Below are positions 26,388-35,641 of a stretch of 64,000 nt of DNA, piece by piece. The notes below the pieces were generated by a model. It saw only the letters and a list, made by a program, of their open reading frames with translations. It made no database searches and was not told the DNA's origin. Position numbers and translations under genes: made by a program. Positions within the stretch are counted from its first letter, which is position 1. Every line of letters starts with the position of its first letter. Origin of the DNA: Variovorax sp. ZS18.2.2 (GTDB lineage: Bacteria; Pseudomonadota; Gammaproteobacteria; Burkholderiales; Burkholderiaceae_C); the NCBI RefSeq assembly GCF_024701975.1, contig NZ_JANLNM010000010.1:186001-250000 (forward strand). Reading direction: 5' to 3'.

Positions 26388-26476
26388 GGCACAGGCTCCT
26401 TGCAGATTCGGTGCTGCCATGTTGCGCCGCCAACGCCCGCAGCGGGAGTCGGACCACGCCCTGCGCTGCTGTGCGA

Positions 26477-27718
26477 TCAGGCCCTACCCTGCGCGTTCAA
26501 TGCGGCGTCCAGCAGCTCCACCCAGTGCCGCACCGGCGTTTCCCCGCTGCCGCTTTGCAGGTGCGTGATGCAGCCGATGTTGGCCGAGGCGATGGTGGTG
26601 GGCTGCAGCTGCTTCAGGTGCCCCAGCTTGCGGTCGCGCAGCGGGTAGGCCAGCTCGGGCTGCAACACCGAATACGTGCCGGCCGAGCCACAGCACAGGT
26701 GCGATTCGTTCATGGCCACGCGCACATCGAAGCCCAGCGCGCGCAGGTGCGTCTCGACGCCGCCGCGCAGCTTCTGGCCATGCTGCAGCGTGCACGGCGG
26801 GTGATAGGCGACCACGCCTTCAGGTGCACGCACGCGTGCCTTCAATGCGGGCACGAGATCGGGCAGCAGCTCGCTCAGGTCGCGCGTCAGTTCGCTGATG
26901 CGTGCGGCCTTCGCCGCGTAGGCCGCGTCGTGCTGCAGCAGGTGGCCGTAGTCGCGCACGGTGACGCCGCAGCCCGACGCGTTCATCACGATGGCCTCGA
27001 CTTCGTTGCGTTCGACCTGCGGCCACCACGCATCGATGTTGGCGCGCATCTGCGCCTTGCCGCCCTCCTGGTCGTTGAGGTGGAATTTCACCGCGCCGCA
27101 ACAGCCGGCCTCCTTCGCGATCACGACCTGGATGCCGGCCGCATCGAGCACGCGCGCGGTGGCGCTGTTGATGTTGGGCATCATCGACGGCTGCACGCAG
27201 CCCGCGAGCATCAGCACCTTGCGTGCATGCGTGGCGGTGGGCCAGGCGCCGGCTTCCTGCCTGACGGGCACCTTGGCCTTGAGCGCATCGGGCAACAAGC
27301 CGCGCACCGATTGCCCGAGCTTCATCGCAGGGCCGAAGAGCGGCGACGGCAAGCCTTCCTTCAGCAGCCAGCGCGTGGCCGATTCCATCGCGGGACGCGG
27401 CACCTTCTCGTCGACGATCCTGCGGCCGATGTCCACGAGGTTGCCGTACTGCACGCCGCTCGGGCAGGTGCTCTCGCAGTTGCGGCAGGTCAGGCACCGG
27501 TCCAGGTGCAGTTGCGTGCTGCGCGTCGGCGCCTTGCCTTCGAGCACCTGCTTGATGAGGTAGATGCGCCCGCGCGGGCCGTCGAGCTCGTCGCCCAGCA
27601 GCTGGTAGGTCGGACAGGTGGCTGTGCAGAAGCCGCAGTGCACGCACTTGCGCAGGATGGCTTCGGCCTCGCGGCCTTCGTCGGTGTCGCGGAATTCGGG
27701 GGCGAGTTCGGTTTGCAT
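26477..27718 (-). CDS. glcF: glycolate oxidase iron-sulfur subunit GlcF
   Basis: 413 residues. Two [4Fe-4S] ferredoxin motifs near the N-terminus (CVHCGFCTATCP at about 36-47 and CLTCRNCESTCP at about 86-97) precede two CCG heterodisulphide-reductase-like domains (GCCGAVKFHL, HLCCGSAGTY). GlcF takes electrons from the GlcD/GlcE flavoprotein to the membrane quinone pool during oxidation of glycolate to glyoxylate. It is the last gene of the glcDEF set, 22 bases after glcE. Confidence 0.95.
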   Translation of the reverse strand: MQTELAPEFRDTDEGREAEAILRKCVHCGFCTATCPTYQLLGDELDGPRGRIYLIKQVLEGKAPTRSTQLHLDRCLTCRNCESTCPSGVQYGNLVDIGRRIVDEKVPRPAMESATRWLLKEGLPSPLFGPAMKLGQSVRGLLPDALKAKVPVRQEAGAWPTATHARKVLMLAGCVQPSMMPNINSATARVLDAAGIQVVIAKEAGCCGAVKFHLNDQEGGKAQMRANIDAWWPQVERNEVEAIVMNASGCGVTVRDYGHLLQHDAAYAAKAARISELTRDLSELLPDLVPALKARVRAPEGVVAYHPPCTLQHGQKLRGGVETHLRALGFDVRVAMNESHLCCGSAGTYSVLQPELAYPLRDRKLGHLKQLQPTTIASANIGCITHLQSGSGETPVRHWVELLDAALNAQGRA

Positions 27719-27740
27719 CGCGGGGGTGTCGTTTCTTTTC

Positions 27741-28832
27741 CTATTCGTCTGCGAAGAGCCGGCCGCGATTGAAGATGCGGTGCGGATCGAACTCGTGCAT
27801 CAGCGCGCGGTGGATGCGGGCGATCGGAGCGCTCATTGCATCGAAGCGGGAGATATTGGAAGCGGGTGCTCTGAACAACGTGGCATGCCCGCCCGCCGCG
27901 TGCGCAATCTCGCGAATGCGTGCGGCTCGATCTGGCGGCGCCTTGTACCAGCGCTGTCCGCCGTGCCATTCGATCAGCGGCGCGTTGCCGTCGATGGCGA
28001 GCGCCGGTGCGGTCTGCGGCACCGAGAGACGCCAGAGTGCATCCGGCCCATCGGCGATGCCGAACCACGACAACTGCTGGTCGCGCAGCGCCTGCCAGTC
28101 GGCCGCGGCGCGTGCGTTGTCCTTGCGCTCGCCGCCGAGGTGCGTGCACGCCGCCTCCACGGCCGCGACCGCGCCACGCAATCGCAGGTAGAGCACGCCG
28201 GCGCCCGCGTATTCGAACCAGCAACTCGCATTCAGCGGCAACGGCCGGCCGCCCCATTCGTTGAGCAGGCGCAGCGCATCGGCCTGGCTGCACGCGAACT
28301 CCAGCGTGGCCTCGGCGGGCGCGACGGGCAGCACCTTGAGGCTCACTTCGGCGATCACGCCCAGCGTGCCGAGCGAGCCGGCCAGCACGCGCGAGACGTC
28401 GTAGCCCGCGACGTTCTTCATCACCTGTCCGCCGAAGCTCAACACCTCTGCGCGGCCGTTGACGAGCGTGGCGCCGAGCACGTAGTCGCGCACCGCGCCC
28501 ACGCTGGCGCGCGCGGGGCCGCTCAAGCCGGCGGCGACCATGCCGCCCACCGTGCCGTTGCTGCCGAAGTGCGGCGGCTCGAAGGGCAGGCATTGCCCCT
28601 TCTCGGCCAATGCGGCTTCGAGTTCGGCGAGCGGCGTGCCGGCGCGCACGGTGACGACAAGCTCGCTCGGCTCGTAGCTCGTGATGCCCGCGAGCGCTGT
28701 GGTGTCGAGGATGCTGCCTTGCAGCGCCTCGCCGTAGAAATCCTTGGTGCCGCCACCGCGAATGCAAAGGGGCGTGGCGTCGGCGGCTGCGGCGCGGATG
28801 CGCTCGACGATCTGGCTGAGGGCTTGATCCAT
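27741..28832 (-). CDS. glcE: glycolate oxidase FAD-binding subunit GlcE
   Basis: 363 residues. The N-terminal PCMH-type FAD domain has LCIRGGGTKDFYG, GITSYEPSELVVTVRAGTPL and the GSNGTVGGMVAAGLSGPARA loop. GlcE is the smaller flavoprotein partner of GlcD. It starts at ATG 28832, 18 bases after the glcD stop. A typical length for the family. Confidence 0.94.
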   Translation of the reverse strand: MDQALSQIVERIRAAAADATPLCIRGGGTKDFYGEALQGSILDTTALAGITSYEPSELVVTVRAGTPLAELEAALAEKGQCLPFEPPHFGSNGTVGGMVAAGLSGPARASVGAVRDYVLGATLVNGRAEVLSFGGQVMKNVAGYDVSRVLAGSLGTLGVIAEVSLKVLPVAPAEATLEFACSQADALRLLNEWGGRPLPLNASCWFEYAGAGVLYLRLRGAVAAVEAACTHLGGERKDNARAAADWQALRDQQLSWFGIADGPDALWRLSVPQTAPALAIDGNAPLIEWHGGQRWYKAPPDRAARIREIAHAAGGHATLFRAPASNISRFDAMSAPIARIHRALMHEFDPHRIFNRGRLFADE

Positions 28833-28850
28833 GGTCTCTTCTTGTTGTTC

Positions 28851-30353
28851 TCAGAAGCGCGGCAGATCGGGATGCGGCAGCCTCCCCCCGCGCACCACCT
28901 GCTTGCCGTATTCGGCACAGCGCTGCAGCGTCGGGATCACCTTGCCGGGATTCAGCAGCCCGGCTGGATCGAAGGCGCGCTTCACGCCGAACATCTGCTC
29001 GTTCTCGGCCGCGGTGAACTGCACGCACATGCTGTTGAGCTTCTCCACGCCCACGCCGTGCTCCCCCGACACCGTGCCGCCCATCGCGACGCTGGTCTCC
29101 AGGATGTCGGCGCCGAAGAGCTCGCAGCGGTGCAGCTCGTCGGGGTCGTTCGCATCGAACAGCACCAGCGGATGCAGGTTGCCGTCGCCCGCGTGGAACA
29201 CGTTGCAGCAGCGCAGGTTGTACTTTTTCTCCATCTCCTGAATCGCAAGCAGGATGTCCGCCAGCCGCTTGCGCGGGATGGTCGAATCCAGGCACATGTA
29301 GTCGGGGCTGATGCGGCCCGACGCCGGAAAGGCGTTCTTGCGGCCGCTCCAGAATTTCATGCGCTCTTCTTCGCTGTTGCTTACCGCGATGGCAGTGGCG
29401 CCGCAGCCGCGCAGCACGGCGGTCATGCGGCCGATTTCTTCTTCCACTTCTTCGGGCGTGCCGTCGGATTCGCACAGCAGGATGGCGGCGGCGTCCAGGT
29501 CGTAGCCCGCGCGCACGAAGTCCTCGACGGCGGCGGTCATGGGCTTGTCCATCATCTCGAGCCCTGCGGGAATGATGCCGGCCGCGATCACCGCCGCGAC
29601 CGCATCGCCGGCTTTGCGCACATCGTCGAAGCTGGCCATGATGCAGCGCGCGAGCTGCGGCTTGGGCACGAGCTTGACGGTGACTTCGGTGGTCACGGCC
29701 AGCATGCCTTCGCTGCCGATGACCAGCGCGAGCAGGTCGAGCCCCGGCGCATCGAGCGCCTCGCCGCCGAATTCGATGGCGTCGCCCTCCGCGGTGAAGC
29801 CGCGCACGCGCAGCACGTTGTGCAGCGTGAGGCCGTATTTCAGGCAATGCACGCCGCCCGAGTTCTCGGCCACGTTGCCGCCGATGGTGCAGGCGATCTG
29901 GCTCGACGGGTCGGGTGCGTAGTAGAGGTTGAAGGGGGCAGCCGTCTCGCTGATCGCGAGGTTGCGCACGCCGCACTGCACGACGGCCGTGCGGCTCACC
30001 GGATCGATCTTCAGGATGCGGTTGAACTTGGCGAGCGAAAGCGTCACGCCCAGTGCATGCGGCATCGCGCCGCCCGAGAGCCCGGTACCCGCGCCGCGCG
30101 CAACCACCGGCACAGAAAGCTGATGGCAGGTCTTGAGTACGGCGGCGACCTGCGCCTCGGTCTCGGGCAGGGCCACGACGAGCGGCCGCTGCCGGTAAGC
30201 GGTGAGGCCGTCGCACTCGTAGGGCGTGGTGTCCTCGGCGTGCCAGATCAACGCATGCGCGGGCAAGTGCGCTTGCAGCGCGCGCACCACCTGCGACTGG
30301 CGCTCCGTTTTCTGTAGCGAGTCGTTCTGGACGGCAGTGAGCGGCGCATTCAT
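28851..30353 (-). CDS. glcD: glycolate oxidase subunit GlcD (FAD-linked oxidase)
   Basis: 500 residues. The FAD-binding_4 domain (VPVVARGAGTGLSGGAMPH, then IGGNVAENSGGVHCLKYG) is followed by the FAD-oxidase C-terminal domain with NVFHAGDGNLHPL and the GEHGVGVEKL motif. It catalyses glycolate oxidation with FAD. Start ATG 30353 (MNAPLTAVQ). It is preceded by a LysR gene on the same strand across 142 bases that must hold the glc promoter. Confidence 0.95.
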   Translation of the reverse strand: MNAPLTAVQNDSLQKTERQSQVVRALQAHLPAHALIWHAEDTTPYECDGLTAYRQRPLVVALPETEAQVAAVLKTCHQLSVPVVARGAGTGLSGGAMPHALGVTLSLAKFNRILKIDPVSRTAVVQCGVRNLAISETAAPFNLYYAPDPSSQIACTIGGNVAENSGGVHCLKYGLTLHNVLRVRGFTAEGDAIEFGGEALDAPGLDLLALVIGSEGMLAVTTEVTVKLVPKPQLARCIMASFDDVRKAGDAVAAVIAAGIIPAGLEMMDKPMTAAVEDFVRAGYDLDAAAILLCESDGTPEEVEEEIGRMTAVLRGCGATAIAVSNSEEERMKFWSGRKNAFPASGRISPDYMCLDSTIPRKRLADILLAIQEMEKKYNLRCCNVFHAGDGNLHPLVLFDANDPDELHRCELFGADILETSVAMGGTVSGEHGVGVEKLNSMCVQFTAAENEQMFGVKRAFDPAGLLNPGKVIPTLQRCAEYGKQVVRGGRLPHPDLPRF

Positions 30354-30495
30354 GCGGCGGGCCTCGTCTTTCTCTTGTTCTGGCGGATGTCTCGTGGTGT
30401 ACCGCACTCTACGGAAATGCGGCCGCACCGGGTTGAAGCTTTTTCGCGCGGCGCTTGAGAGAACTTTGCCGGCGGACCGAACCGGAGCGAAACCG

Positions 30496-31377
30496 TCAGC
30501 GCAGGCTCTGCGCGAGCCAGTCGACGAAGGCCGCGCATTCCCAGCGCTCGAGCGTGCCGGGCTGCCAGCAGATGGTGTGCCGGTGCGGCGACGGCACCGC
30601 CAGGTCAGAGAGCGCCACGAGGCGCCCCGATTCGAACCACGCAGCGCCCATCTTCTGCCGCACCAGCGCCACGCCGAAGCCGCTCGCAGCCGCGTCGTAG
30701 ACCAGGCCCAGGTCGTTGAACTGGGAGCCGACATGCGGCTCGGGCTGGTCGATACCGCAGTGCGCGAACCAGGTGCCCCAGGGTTCGAGCGGGCTGCGGA
30801 TGAGCCGCGCGCTCGCGATCTCGACCGCGGTGCGGAAGCCATCGAACGGGCCGAACTCGTTGAGGTAGCTGGGGCTGCAGGCGGGCACCACTTCTTCCTC
30901 GAGCAGCAGGCGGTGTTCGCAGTCGGCATATGCGCCGGTGCCGTAGCGCACTTCGAGGTCGGCCTGTTCCGCCGTCACGTCGAGCAACGGGATCGACACC
31001 TGCAGCACGAGTTCGATGTCCGGGTAGATGTTGCGGAACAGTTCCAGCCGAGGCATCAGGAACTGGCGGCTGAAGGTGGGTGTGACGGCAATGCGCAGGC
31101 GCGTGGCACGCGGTGCGGCGTTGGCGAGTGGCGTGGCCTGCAATGCGGCGAGGCCGGTGCGCACGTTCGCGAGGTAGGCAGCGCCGTCGGCCGTCAGGCT
31201 GAAATCACTGCGGCCGAAAAGCTTGAAGCCGACGTGCGCTTCGAGTTGCCTGATGCGGTGGCTGACTGCGCTGGGGGTGACGCACAACTCGTCGGCTGCG
31301 CGACCAGCGTGGCGCAATCTGGCCACGGCTTCGAAGGTGAGGAGGCACTGGATCGGTGGGATGTGCTGGAGGGCCAT
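30496..31377 (-). CDS. LysR-family regulator (GcvA-like)
   Basis: 293 residues. The start MALQHIPPIQCLLTFEAVARL and the HTH segment ADELCVTPSAVSHRIRQLEAHVG are typical of the GcvA/AmpR group, followed by the two-lobed effector domain. I chose ATG 31377; an ATG at 31431 would add residues with no family match. It lies upstream of and co-directional with glcDEF, and could control glycolate oxidation or the SMP-30 gene behind it; the target is not established. Confidence 0.87.
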   Translation of the reverse strand: MALQHIPPIQCLLTFEAVARLRHAGRAADELCVTPSAVSHRIRQLEAHVGFKLFGRSDFSLTADGAAYLANVRTGLAALQATPLANAAPRATRLRIAVTPTFSRQFLMPRLELFRNIYPDIELVLQVSIPLLDVTAEQADLEVRYGTGAYADCEHRLLLEEEVVPACSPSYLNEFGPFDGFRTAVEIASARLIRSPLEPWGTWFAHCGIDQPEPHVGSQFNDLGLVYDAAASGFGVALVRQKMGAAWFESGRLVALSDLAVPSPHRHTICWQPGTLERWECAAFVDWLAQSLR

Positions 31378-31481
31378 GGTCCTACGCTTTGGCCTCTTGT
31401 TCGGGGCGAGTGCACAGGCCACCGGGGACATTCGCGGAGCAAGGTACCCCGTCGGCGTGCTCGCGCCCTGAACGGCTCACC

Positions 31482-32414
31482 CTAGTCCTCGAAGAAGCTG
31501 ACGGGCAACCCAGGCGTATCGACGCGCATCGAGATCACGGTGCCCGATGCGGGAAGCCGCTCGATCTCCGCCGCAGGCCGCCCCTTGCGACCGCTGGTGA
31601 CGAACAACGTCTTCAGATCGTCGCCACCAAAGCACGGCATGGTCGGACATTGAACAGGCACGGGCACCGAGGCCACGATTTCACCGGACGGCGCAAAGCG
31701 CAGCAGCTGCGCGCCTTCGAACATGGCGACCCAGTAGTGACCCTCTGCATCGACCGTCGCACCATCGGGACGGCCTTCGTAGCGAACGGACGAATCGGGC
31801 GTCCAGCCTTCAGGCTTGGCATCGAACTGGTGGAACACGCGGGCGTGCGAGAGCGCGTTGGCTTCGGCGTCCCAGTCCCACGCGCACACCACGTGCGCGG
31901 CGGTGTCGGCCCAGTAGAGGGTGCGTGCGTCGGGGGAGAACGCGAGGCCGTTGGCGGTGGTGGACTCGTTGGCCATCTGCGAAAGCGTGGGCGCGATGTC
32001 GGTGCCGGGGCGCGCATCGAAGCAGTAGAGCGCGGCGTTGGCGCGGTCTTTCGCCTCGTTGAGCGAACCGCCCCAGAAGCGCCCGAGCGGGTCGCACTTG
32101 CCGTCGTTGAAACGCATGGTGCGCACGTCGTGCTCCACGCGCGCCATCGCGACCAGTTCACCGCCCCATTCGCGCGCACGGTAGATACCGTCGCGCAGCG
32201 CGATCACGAGGCCGCCGCTTTTGGCCGGCGCCATGCAGCCGGGTTCGGTGGAGAGCGCCCATCGCTCGACCGTGGCGGATGGCGTTCCGATGTCGCCGCG
32301 CGTTCGCAACACGGCGCGGCCCGGAATGTCGAGCCAGTAGAGGGCGCGTTCTTCAGGGTGCCAGAACGGCGATTCGCCGAGCGCGCAGAGGCTGTCTTCG
32401 ATGGAGGTCCACAT
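31482..32414 (-). CDS. SMP-30/gluconolactonase/LRE-family protein
   Basis: 310 residues of a six-bladed beta-propeller lactonase. The metal-binding Glu is in LGESPFWHPEERALYWLDIPG, the Asn in MANESTTANGLAFSPD, and the Asp in RTLYWADT. Such enzymes hydrolyse sugar lactones. It starts at ATG 32414 just past the amtB terminator, so it has a separate promoter, and it lies 104 bases before the LysR gene. The sugar is unknown. Confidence 0.88.
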   Translation of the reverse strand: MWTSIEDSLCALGESPFWHPEERALYWLDIPGRAVLRTRGDIGTPSATVERWALSTEPGCMAPAKSGGLVIALRDGIYRAREWGGELVAMARVEHDVRTMRFNDGKCDPLGRFWGGSLNEAKDRANAALYCFDARPGTDIAPTLSQMANESTTANGLAFSPDARTLYWADTAAHVVCAWDWDAEANALSHARVFHQFDAKPEGWTPDSSVRYEGRPDGATVDAEGHYWVAMFEGAQLLRFAPSGEIVASVPVPVQCPTMPCFGGDDLKTLFVTSGRKGRPAAEIERLPASGTVISMRVDTPGLPVSFFED

Positions 32415-32453
32415 GGTGTGGCGATTGTGCCCCTCGCGATGACGGCGACGGGC

Positions 32454-32490
32454 AAAAAAAAGCCCGCTGGCGCCGGAGCGCTCGCGGGCT
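32454..32490 (-). terminator. rho-independent terminator of the glnK-amtB transcript
   Basis: On the minus strand AGCCCGC (32490-32484) pairs with GCGGGCT (32467-32461) around an inner GCGC/GCGC pair, followed by a run of U encoded by 32461-32454. It lies about 110 bases after the amtB stop and directly upstream of the SMP-30 gene, separating the two units. Confidence 0.8.
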
Positions 32491-32602
32491 GAACATCCAA
32501 AGGAGACCTCGCTTGAAAACTCGTGACGAAGAATTGTTCTTGTGAAGAAAAAGGATGGTGGTCATCCGGCTGCGAAGCCCCGGAGGGCTCCGCAGTGGCC
32601 GA

Positions 32603-34144
32603 TCAACGGTTGTAGGCAGTCTCGCCGTGGGCGGAGATGTCGAGGCCTTCGCGCTCTTCTTCTTCCGACACACGCAGGCCGATGGTGAGGTCGGCGATCT
32701 TGAAGGCGATGAACGCCACCACGCCCGACCAGACGATGGTCAGCAGCACGCCCTTCAGCTGGATCCAGACCTGGGCACCGATGCCGTTGGACACGACGCT
32801 GGCCGTGACCCAGTCGCCCACGAGGCCGGGGCCGCCGAGTGCCTGGGTGTTGAACACGCCGGTGAGCAGCGCGCCGACGATACCGCCGACACCGTGCACG
32901 CCGAACACGTCGAGCGAGTCGTCCGCGCCGAGCAGCTTCTTCAGACCGTTGACGCCCCAGAGGCAGGCAAAGCCGGCGACGAAGCCGATCACGAGGGCAC
33001 CCATCAGGCCGACGTTGCCGGCGGCCGGGGTGATGGCCACGAGGCCTGCAACGGCACCCGAGGCGGCACCCAGCATCGAGGCCTTGCCGCGCATCAGCGC
33101 TTCACCGATGCACCATGCGAGCACGGCAGCGGCGGTGGCCGAGAAGGTGTTCATGAAGGCGAGCACGGCGCTGGTGCCGGCTTCGAGGGCCGAACCTGCG
33201 TTGAAGCCGAACCAGCCGACCCACAGCAGCGAGGCGCCGACCATGGTGAGCGTGAGCGAGTGCGGCGTGAAGGCTTCCTTGCCGTAGCCCACGCGCTTGC
33301 CGATCACGAAGGCGCCCACGAGGCCGGCGACGGCTGCGTTGATGTGCACCACGGTGCCGCCTGCGAAGTCCAGCGCGCCCCATTGCCAGATCAGGCCGGC
33401 CTTGGCGTTCTGTGCGTCCACCACGTTGGCGGCGGTGTAGGCGTCAGGGCCCATCCAGAACCAGACCATGTGGGCCAGCGGTGCGTAGCTGAAGGTGAAC
33501 CAGATCACCATGAACAGCAGCACGGCCGAGAACTTGGCGCGTTCCGCAAAGGCGCCCACGATCAGGCAGCAGGTGATGCCGGCGAACGTGGCCTGGAAGG
33601 CGGCGAACAGCAGCTCGGGGATGTAGACGCCCTTGCTGAAGGTTGCACCAGCGGCGAACACGCCGGTGGCCGGATCGAAGATCCCCTTCATGAAGAGCCG
33701 GTCGAATCCGCCGAAGAAGGCGTTCCCCTCGGTGAAGGCAATGCTGTAGCCGTAGATGAGCCACAGCACCACGATCAGCGAGAAGGTGACCATCACCTGC
33801 ATCAGCACCGACAGCATGTTCTTGCTGCGGACCAGGCCGCCGTAGAACAGCGCGAGGCCGGGGATGGTCATCATGATGACGAGCAGCGTGGACAGCATCA
33901 TCCAGCTGGTGTCGCCCTTGTTGAAGGACGGCGCGGGTGCGGCAGCAGGGGCTGCTTCGGCCGCGGCGGGTGCTGCTGCGGCAGCGGCAGGCGCTGCAGC
34001 AGCGGGAGCGGCCGCGGGTGCTGCGGCAGCCGGCGCGGATGCGGCGGGCGCTGCAGCAGGCGCGGCGGGCGTCTGTGCGAAGCCGGTCGTGCCGGCGGCG
34101 AGAACGCTCAGGCCGAGCGCAAGAGAGACAAGCAGTTTTTTCAT
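32603..34144 (-). CDS. amtB: ammonium transporter Amt with signal peptide and Ala/Pro-rich linker
   Basis: 513 residues. A signal peptide (KKLLVSLALGLSVLAAGTTG, cleavage near GFAQ) is followed by an Ala/Pro linker of about 45 residues before the usual 11-segment Amt core beginning FNKGDTSWMMLSTLLVIMM. The twin pore His residues are expected in GGTVVHINAAVAGLVGA and FGVHGVGGIVGALL. Amt imports ammonium and is blocked by GlnK when nitrogen is plentiful. It follows glnK by 28 bases. E. coli AmtB also has a signal peptide but lacks so long a linker. Confidence 0.95.
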   Translation of the reverse strand: MKKLLVSLALGLSVLAAGTTGFAQTPAAPAAAPAASAPAAAAPAAAPAAAAPAAAAAAPAAAEAAPAAAPAPSFNKGDTSWMMLSTLLVIMMTIPGLALFYGGLVRSKNMLSVLMQVMVTFSLIVVLWLIYGYSIAFTEGNAFFGGFDRLFMKGIFDPATGVFAAGATFSKGVYIPELLFAAFQATFAGITCCLIVGAFAERAKFSAVLLFMVIWFTFSYAPLAHMVWFWMGPDAYTAANVVDAQNAKAGLIWQWGALDFAGGTVVHINAAVAGLVGAFVIGKRVGYGKEAFTPHSLTLTMVGASLLWVGWFGFNAGSALEAGTSAVLAFMNTFSATAAAVLAWCIGEALMRGKASMLGAASGAVAGLVAITPAAGNVGLMGALVIGFVAGFACLWGVNGLKKLLGADDSLDVFGVHGVGGIVGALLTGVFNTQALGGPGLVGDWVTASVVSNGIGAQVWIQLKGVLLTIVWSGVVAFIAFKIADLTIGLRVSEEEEREGLDISAHGETAYNR

Positions 34145-34172
34145 AGTCGTTGTTCTTTAGTGCCAAACACGA

Positions 34173-34511
34173 TCAGAGGGCTTCGCGGCCCGTTTCGCCG
34201 GTGCGGATGCGTACGACCTGCTCGAGGTTGTAGACAAAGATCTTTCCGTCGCCGATCTTGCCGGTGCGCGCGGCACCTTCGACGGCTTCGATCACGCGAT
34301 CGACCAGGTCGTCGGAGACGGCCGCTTCGATCTTGACCTTGGGCAGGAAGTCGACCACGTACTCCGCGCCGCGGTAGAGCTCGGTGTGGCCCTTCTGGCG
34401 GCCGAAGCCCTTCACTTCGGTGACGGTGATCCCCTGCACGCCGATCGCCGAGAGTGCTTCACGCACTTCGTCGAGCTTGAACGGTTTGATGATGGCTGTG
34501 ACCAGCTTCAT
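34173..34511 (-). CDS. glnK: nitrogen regulatory PII protein GlnK
   Basis: 112 residues. The T-loop contains Tyr51 (ELYRGAEYVVDF), the uridylylation site, and the C-terminal signature is the GxxxTGxIGDGKIFV motif (ARTGKIGDGKIFVYNLE). GlnK binds ATP/ADP and 2-oxoglutarate and gates AmtB. It sits between the porin gene and amtB in one transcription direction. Confidence 0.95.
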   Translation of the reverse strand: MKLVTAIIKPFKLDEVREALSAIGVQGITVTEVKGFGRQKGHTELYRGAEYVVDFLPKVKIEAAVSDDLVDRVIEAVEGAARTGKIGDGKIFVYNLEQVVRIRTGETGREAL

Positions 34512-34542
34512 GTGAACTTCTCCTTTGGATGGAAATGGGATG

Positions 34543-34563
34543 GTGCGGCAGCTTGGGCCGCAC
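34543..34563 (-). other. hairpin between porin gene and glnK
   Basis: GTGCGGC (34543-34549) pairs perfectly with GCCGCAC (34557-34563) around a 7-base loop in the 65-base spacer. No T-run follows on the minus strand, so it may reduce read-through or protect mRNA 3' ends instead of ending transcription fully. This would set porin and glnK-amtB to different levels. Confidence 0.4.
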
Positions 34564-34576
34564 CTCGTTGTTTTAT

Positions 34577-35446
34577 TTAGAGCGTCTTCGTCAGCGTGAG
34601 GATGAAGCGCGCCTTGTTCGGCGAGTAGTAGGTGGGGCTGAAGGTGCCGAAGTCGGGGATCTCGAGGCCCGGGTTCGCCACGACCTGGTAGTTCGTCTTC
34701 TTGTTGGCGCCCTGCACCGAGCCGGTGAGCGACAGGCCGTTGCCGAAGTCGTACGAGGCGCCGACGTTGTAGTCGACGTAGCTCTTGTAGCCGAGGCTGC
34801 GGATGTCGCTGGACATGTTCGTGAAGCCGACGGCCGCCTTCAGCGTGACCTTGGGCACGATTTCCTTGCTGTACGCGAGGTTCAGGTAGCCGGTGTTCTG
34901 GCCCTTCAGGCCCGAGCCGAGCTTGTTGCCGGCGTAGCCGAAGTAGTCCTTGGAGACGGTGTGCGAGTACTTGGCGGTGAACGAACCGATGGTTTCGGTG
35001 GCGAAGGTGGCGCCGATGTAGAGCTCGGTGGTGTTGCCCACGGAGTTGCCCGGGTAGATGTAGGTGAGCGCACCGACGTCCAGATCGACCGGACCGGCCT
35101 TGAACTTGTAGCCACCGTACAGGTCGGTCTCGATGCTGTTGCCCTTGAGCCAGTTGACGCTCGAGTTCCAGTTGCCCACGTAGAAGCCGCTGTCGCCGAA
35201 GGCGTAGTCGAAACCGCCCTGGATGGCGGGCTTGAAGCCCTTGGTCTTGGCGTAGTCGTTGCGGCCGATCATGTCCTGGTCCTGGCCACGGAACTTGTAG
35301 TTGCTGGTCAGTGAGATGTTGCCGGTCAGCGAGGGGGCCGGGGCGGGCGCCGGATCCGCCGGAGCTGTCTGCGCCAGGGCGGCGCCCGACGTGGTCAATG
35401 CAGTGGCCAGAACGATCAGCGCCTGAGCGGCGGAACGGTGCGTCAT
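34577..35446 (-). CDS. TorF-family putative porin
   Basis: 289 residues. A signal peptide (LIVLATALTTSGAALAQ) and a short Pro/Ala linker precede a beta-barrel pattern starting LTGNISLTSNYKFRGQDQDM and ending in RFILTLTKTL, with repeated aromatic strand ends. This matches the outer-membrane family TIGR02001/TorF. It is preceded by GAGGAG 7-12 bases before the ATG, and the sigma-54-type promoter lies about 50 bases upstream. Its position before glnK-amtB suggests a channel for small nitrogenous compounds under nitrogen control. Confidence 0.85.
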   Translation of the reverse strand: MTHRSAAQALIVLATALTTSGAALAQTAPADPAPAPAPSLTGNISLTSNYKFRGQDQDMIGRNDYAKTKGFKPAIQGGFDYAFGDSGFYVGNWNSSVNWLKGNSIETDLYGGYKFKAGPVDLDVGALTYIYPGNSVGNTTELYIGATFATETIGSFTAKYSHTVSKDYFGYAGNKLGSGLKGQNTGYLNLAYSKEIVPKVTLKAAVGFTNMSSDIRSLGYKSYVDYNVGASYDFGNGLSLTGSVQGANKKTNYQVVANPGLEIPDFGTFSPTYYSPNKARFILTLTKTL

Positions 35447-35494
35447 CGGGAAACTCCTCGCAAGTAAGTAAGTGTTGTGGGACCTGACACGCTC

Positions 35495-35512
35495 AAAGCA
35501 GGGAGCGTGCCA
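35495..35512 (-). promoter_or_regulatory. sigma-54 promoter of the porin-glnK-amtB operon
   Basis: On the minus strand TGGCACGCTCCCTGCTTT matches the -24/-12 consensus TGGCACGNNNNTTGC(A/T) at all positions but one, with GG and GC exactly 12 bases apart. The start of transcription would be near 35486, giving a 5' leader of about 40 bases before the porin ATG. Sigma-54 control fits nitrogen-regulated glnK-amtB operons. Confidence 0.8.
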
Positions 35513-35641
35513 AAGTGCACGAATACGGCCCGTACCAGAGGGAACGAGCGGCCGCCGATGAGCGCCAATTCGTTACAAGGAATGTTTCGATCGGTTGCAG
35601 GCACCAGCGTGCCGCGCGGCCGTGGGTCAACAAAAGATGGA

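Noticed and set aside
27618..30317. An 899-codon plus-strand frame opposite glcDEF
   Set aside because: Antisense shadow; the minus strand carries complete GlcD, GlcE and GlcF motifs.
34543..34563. The porin-glnK hairpin as a full intrinsic terminator
   Set aside because: There is no T-run after the stem on the transcribed strand.
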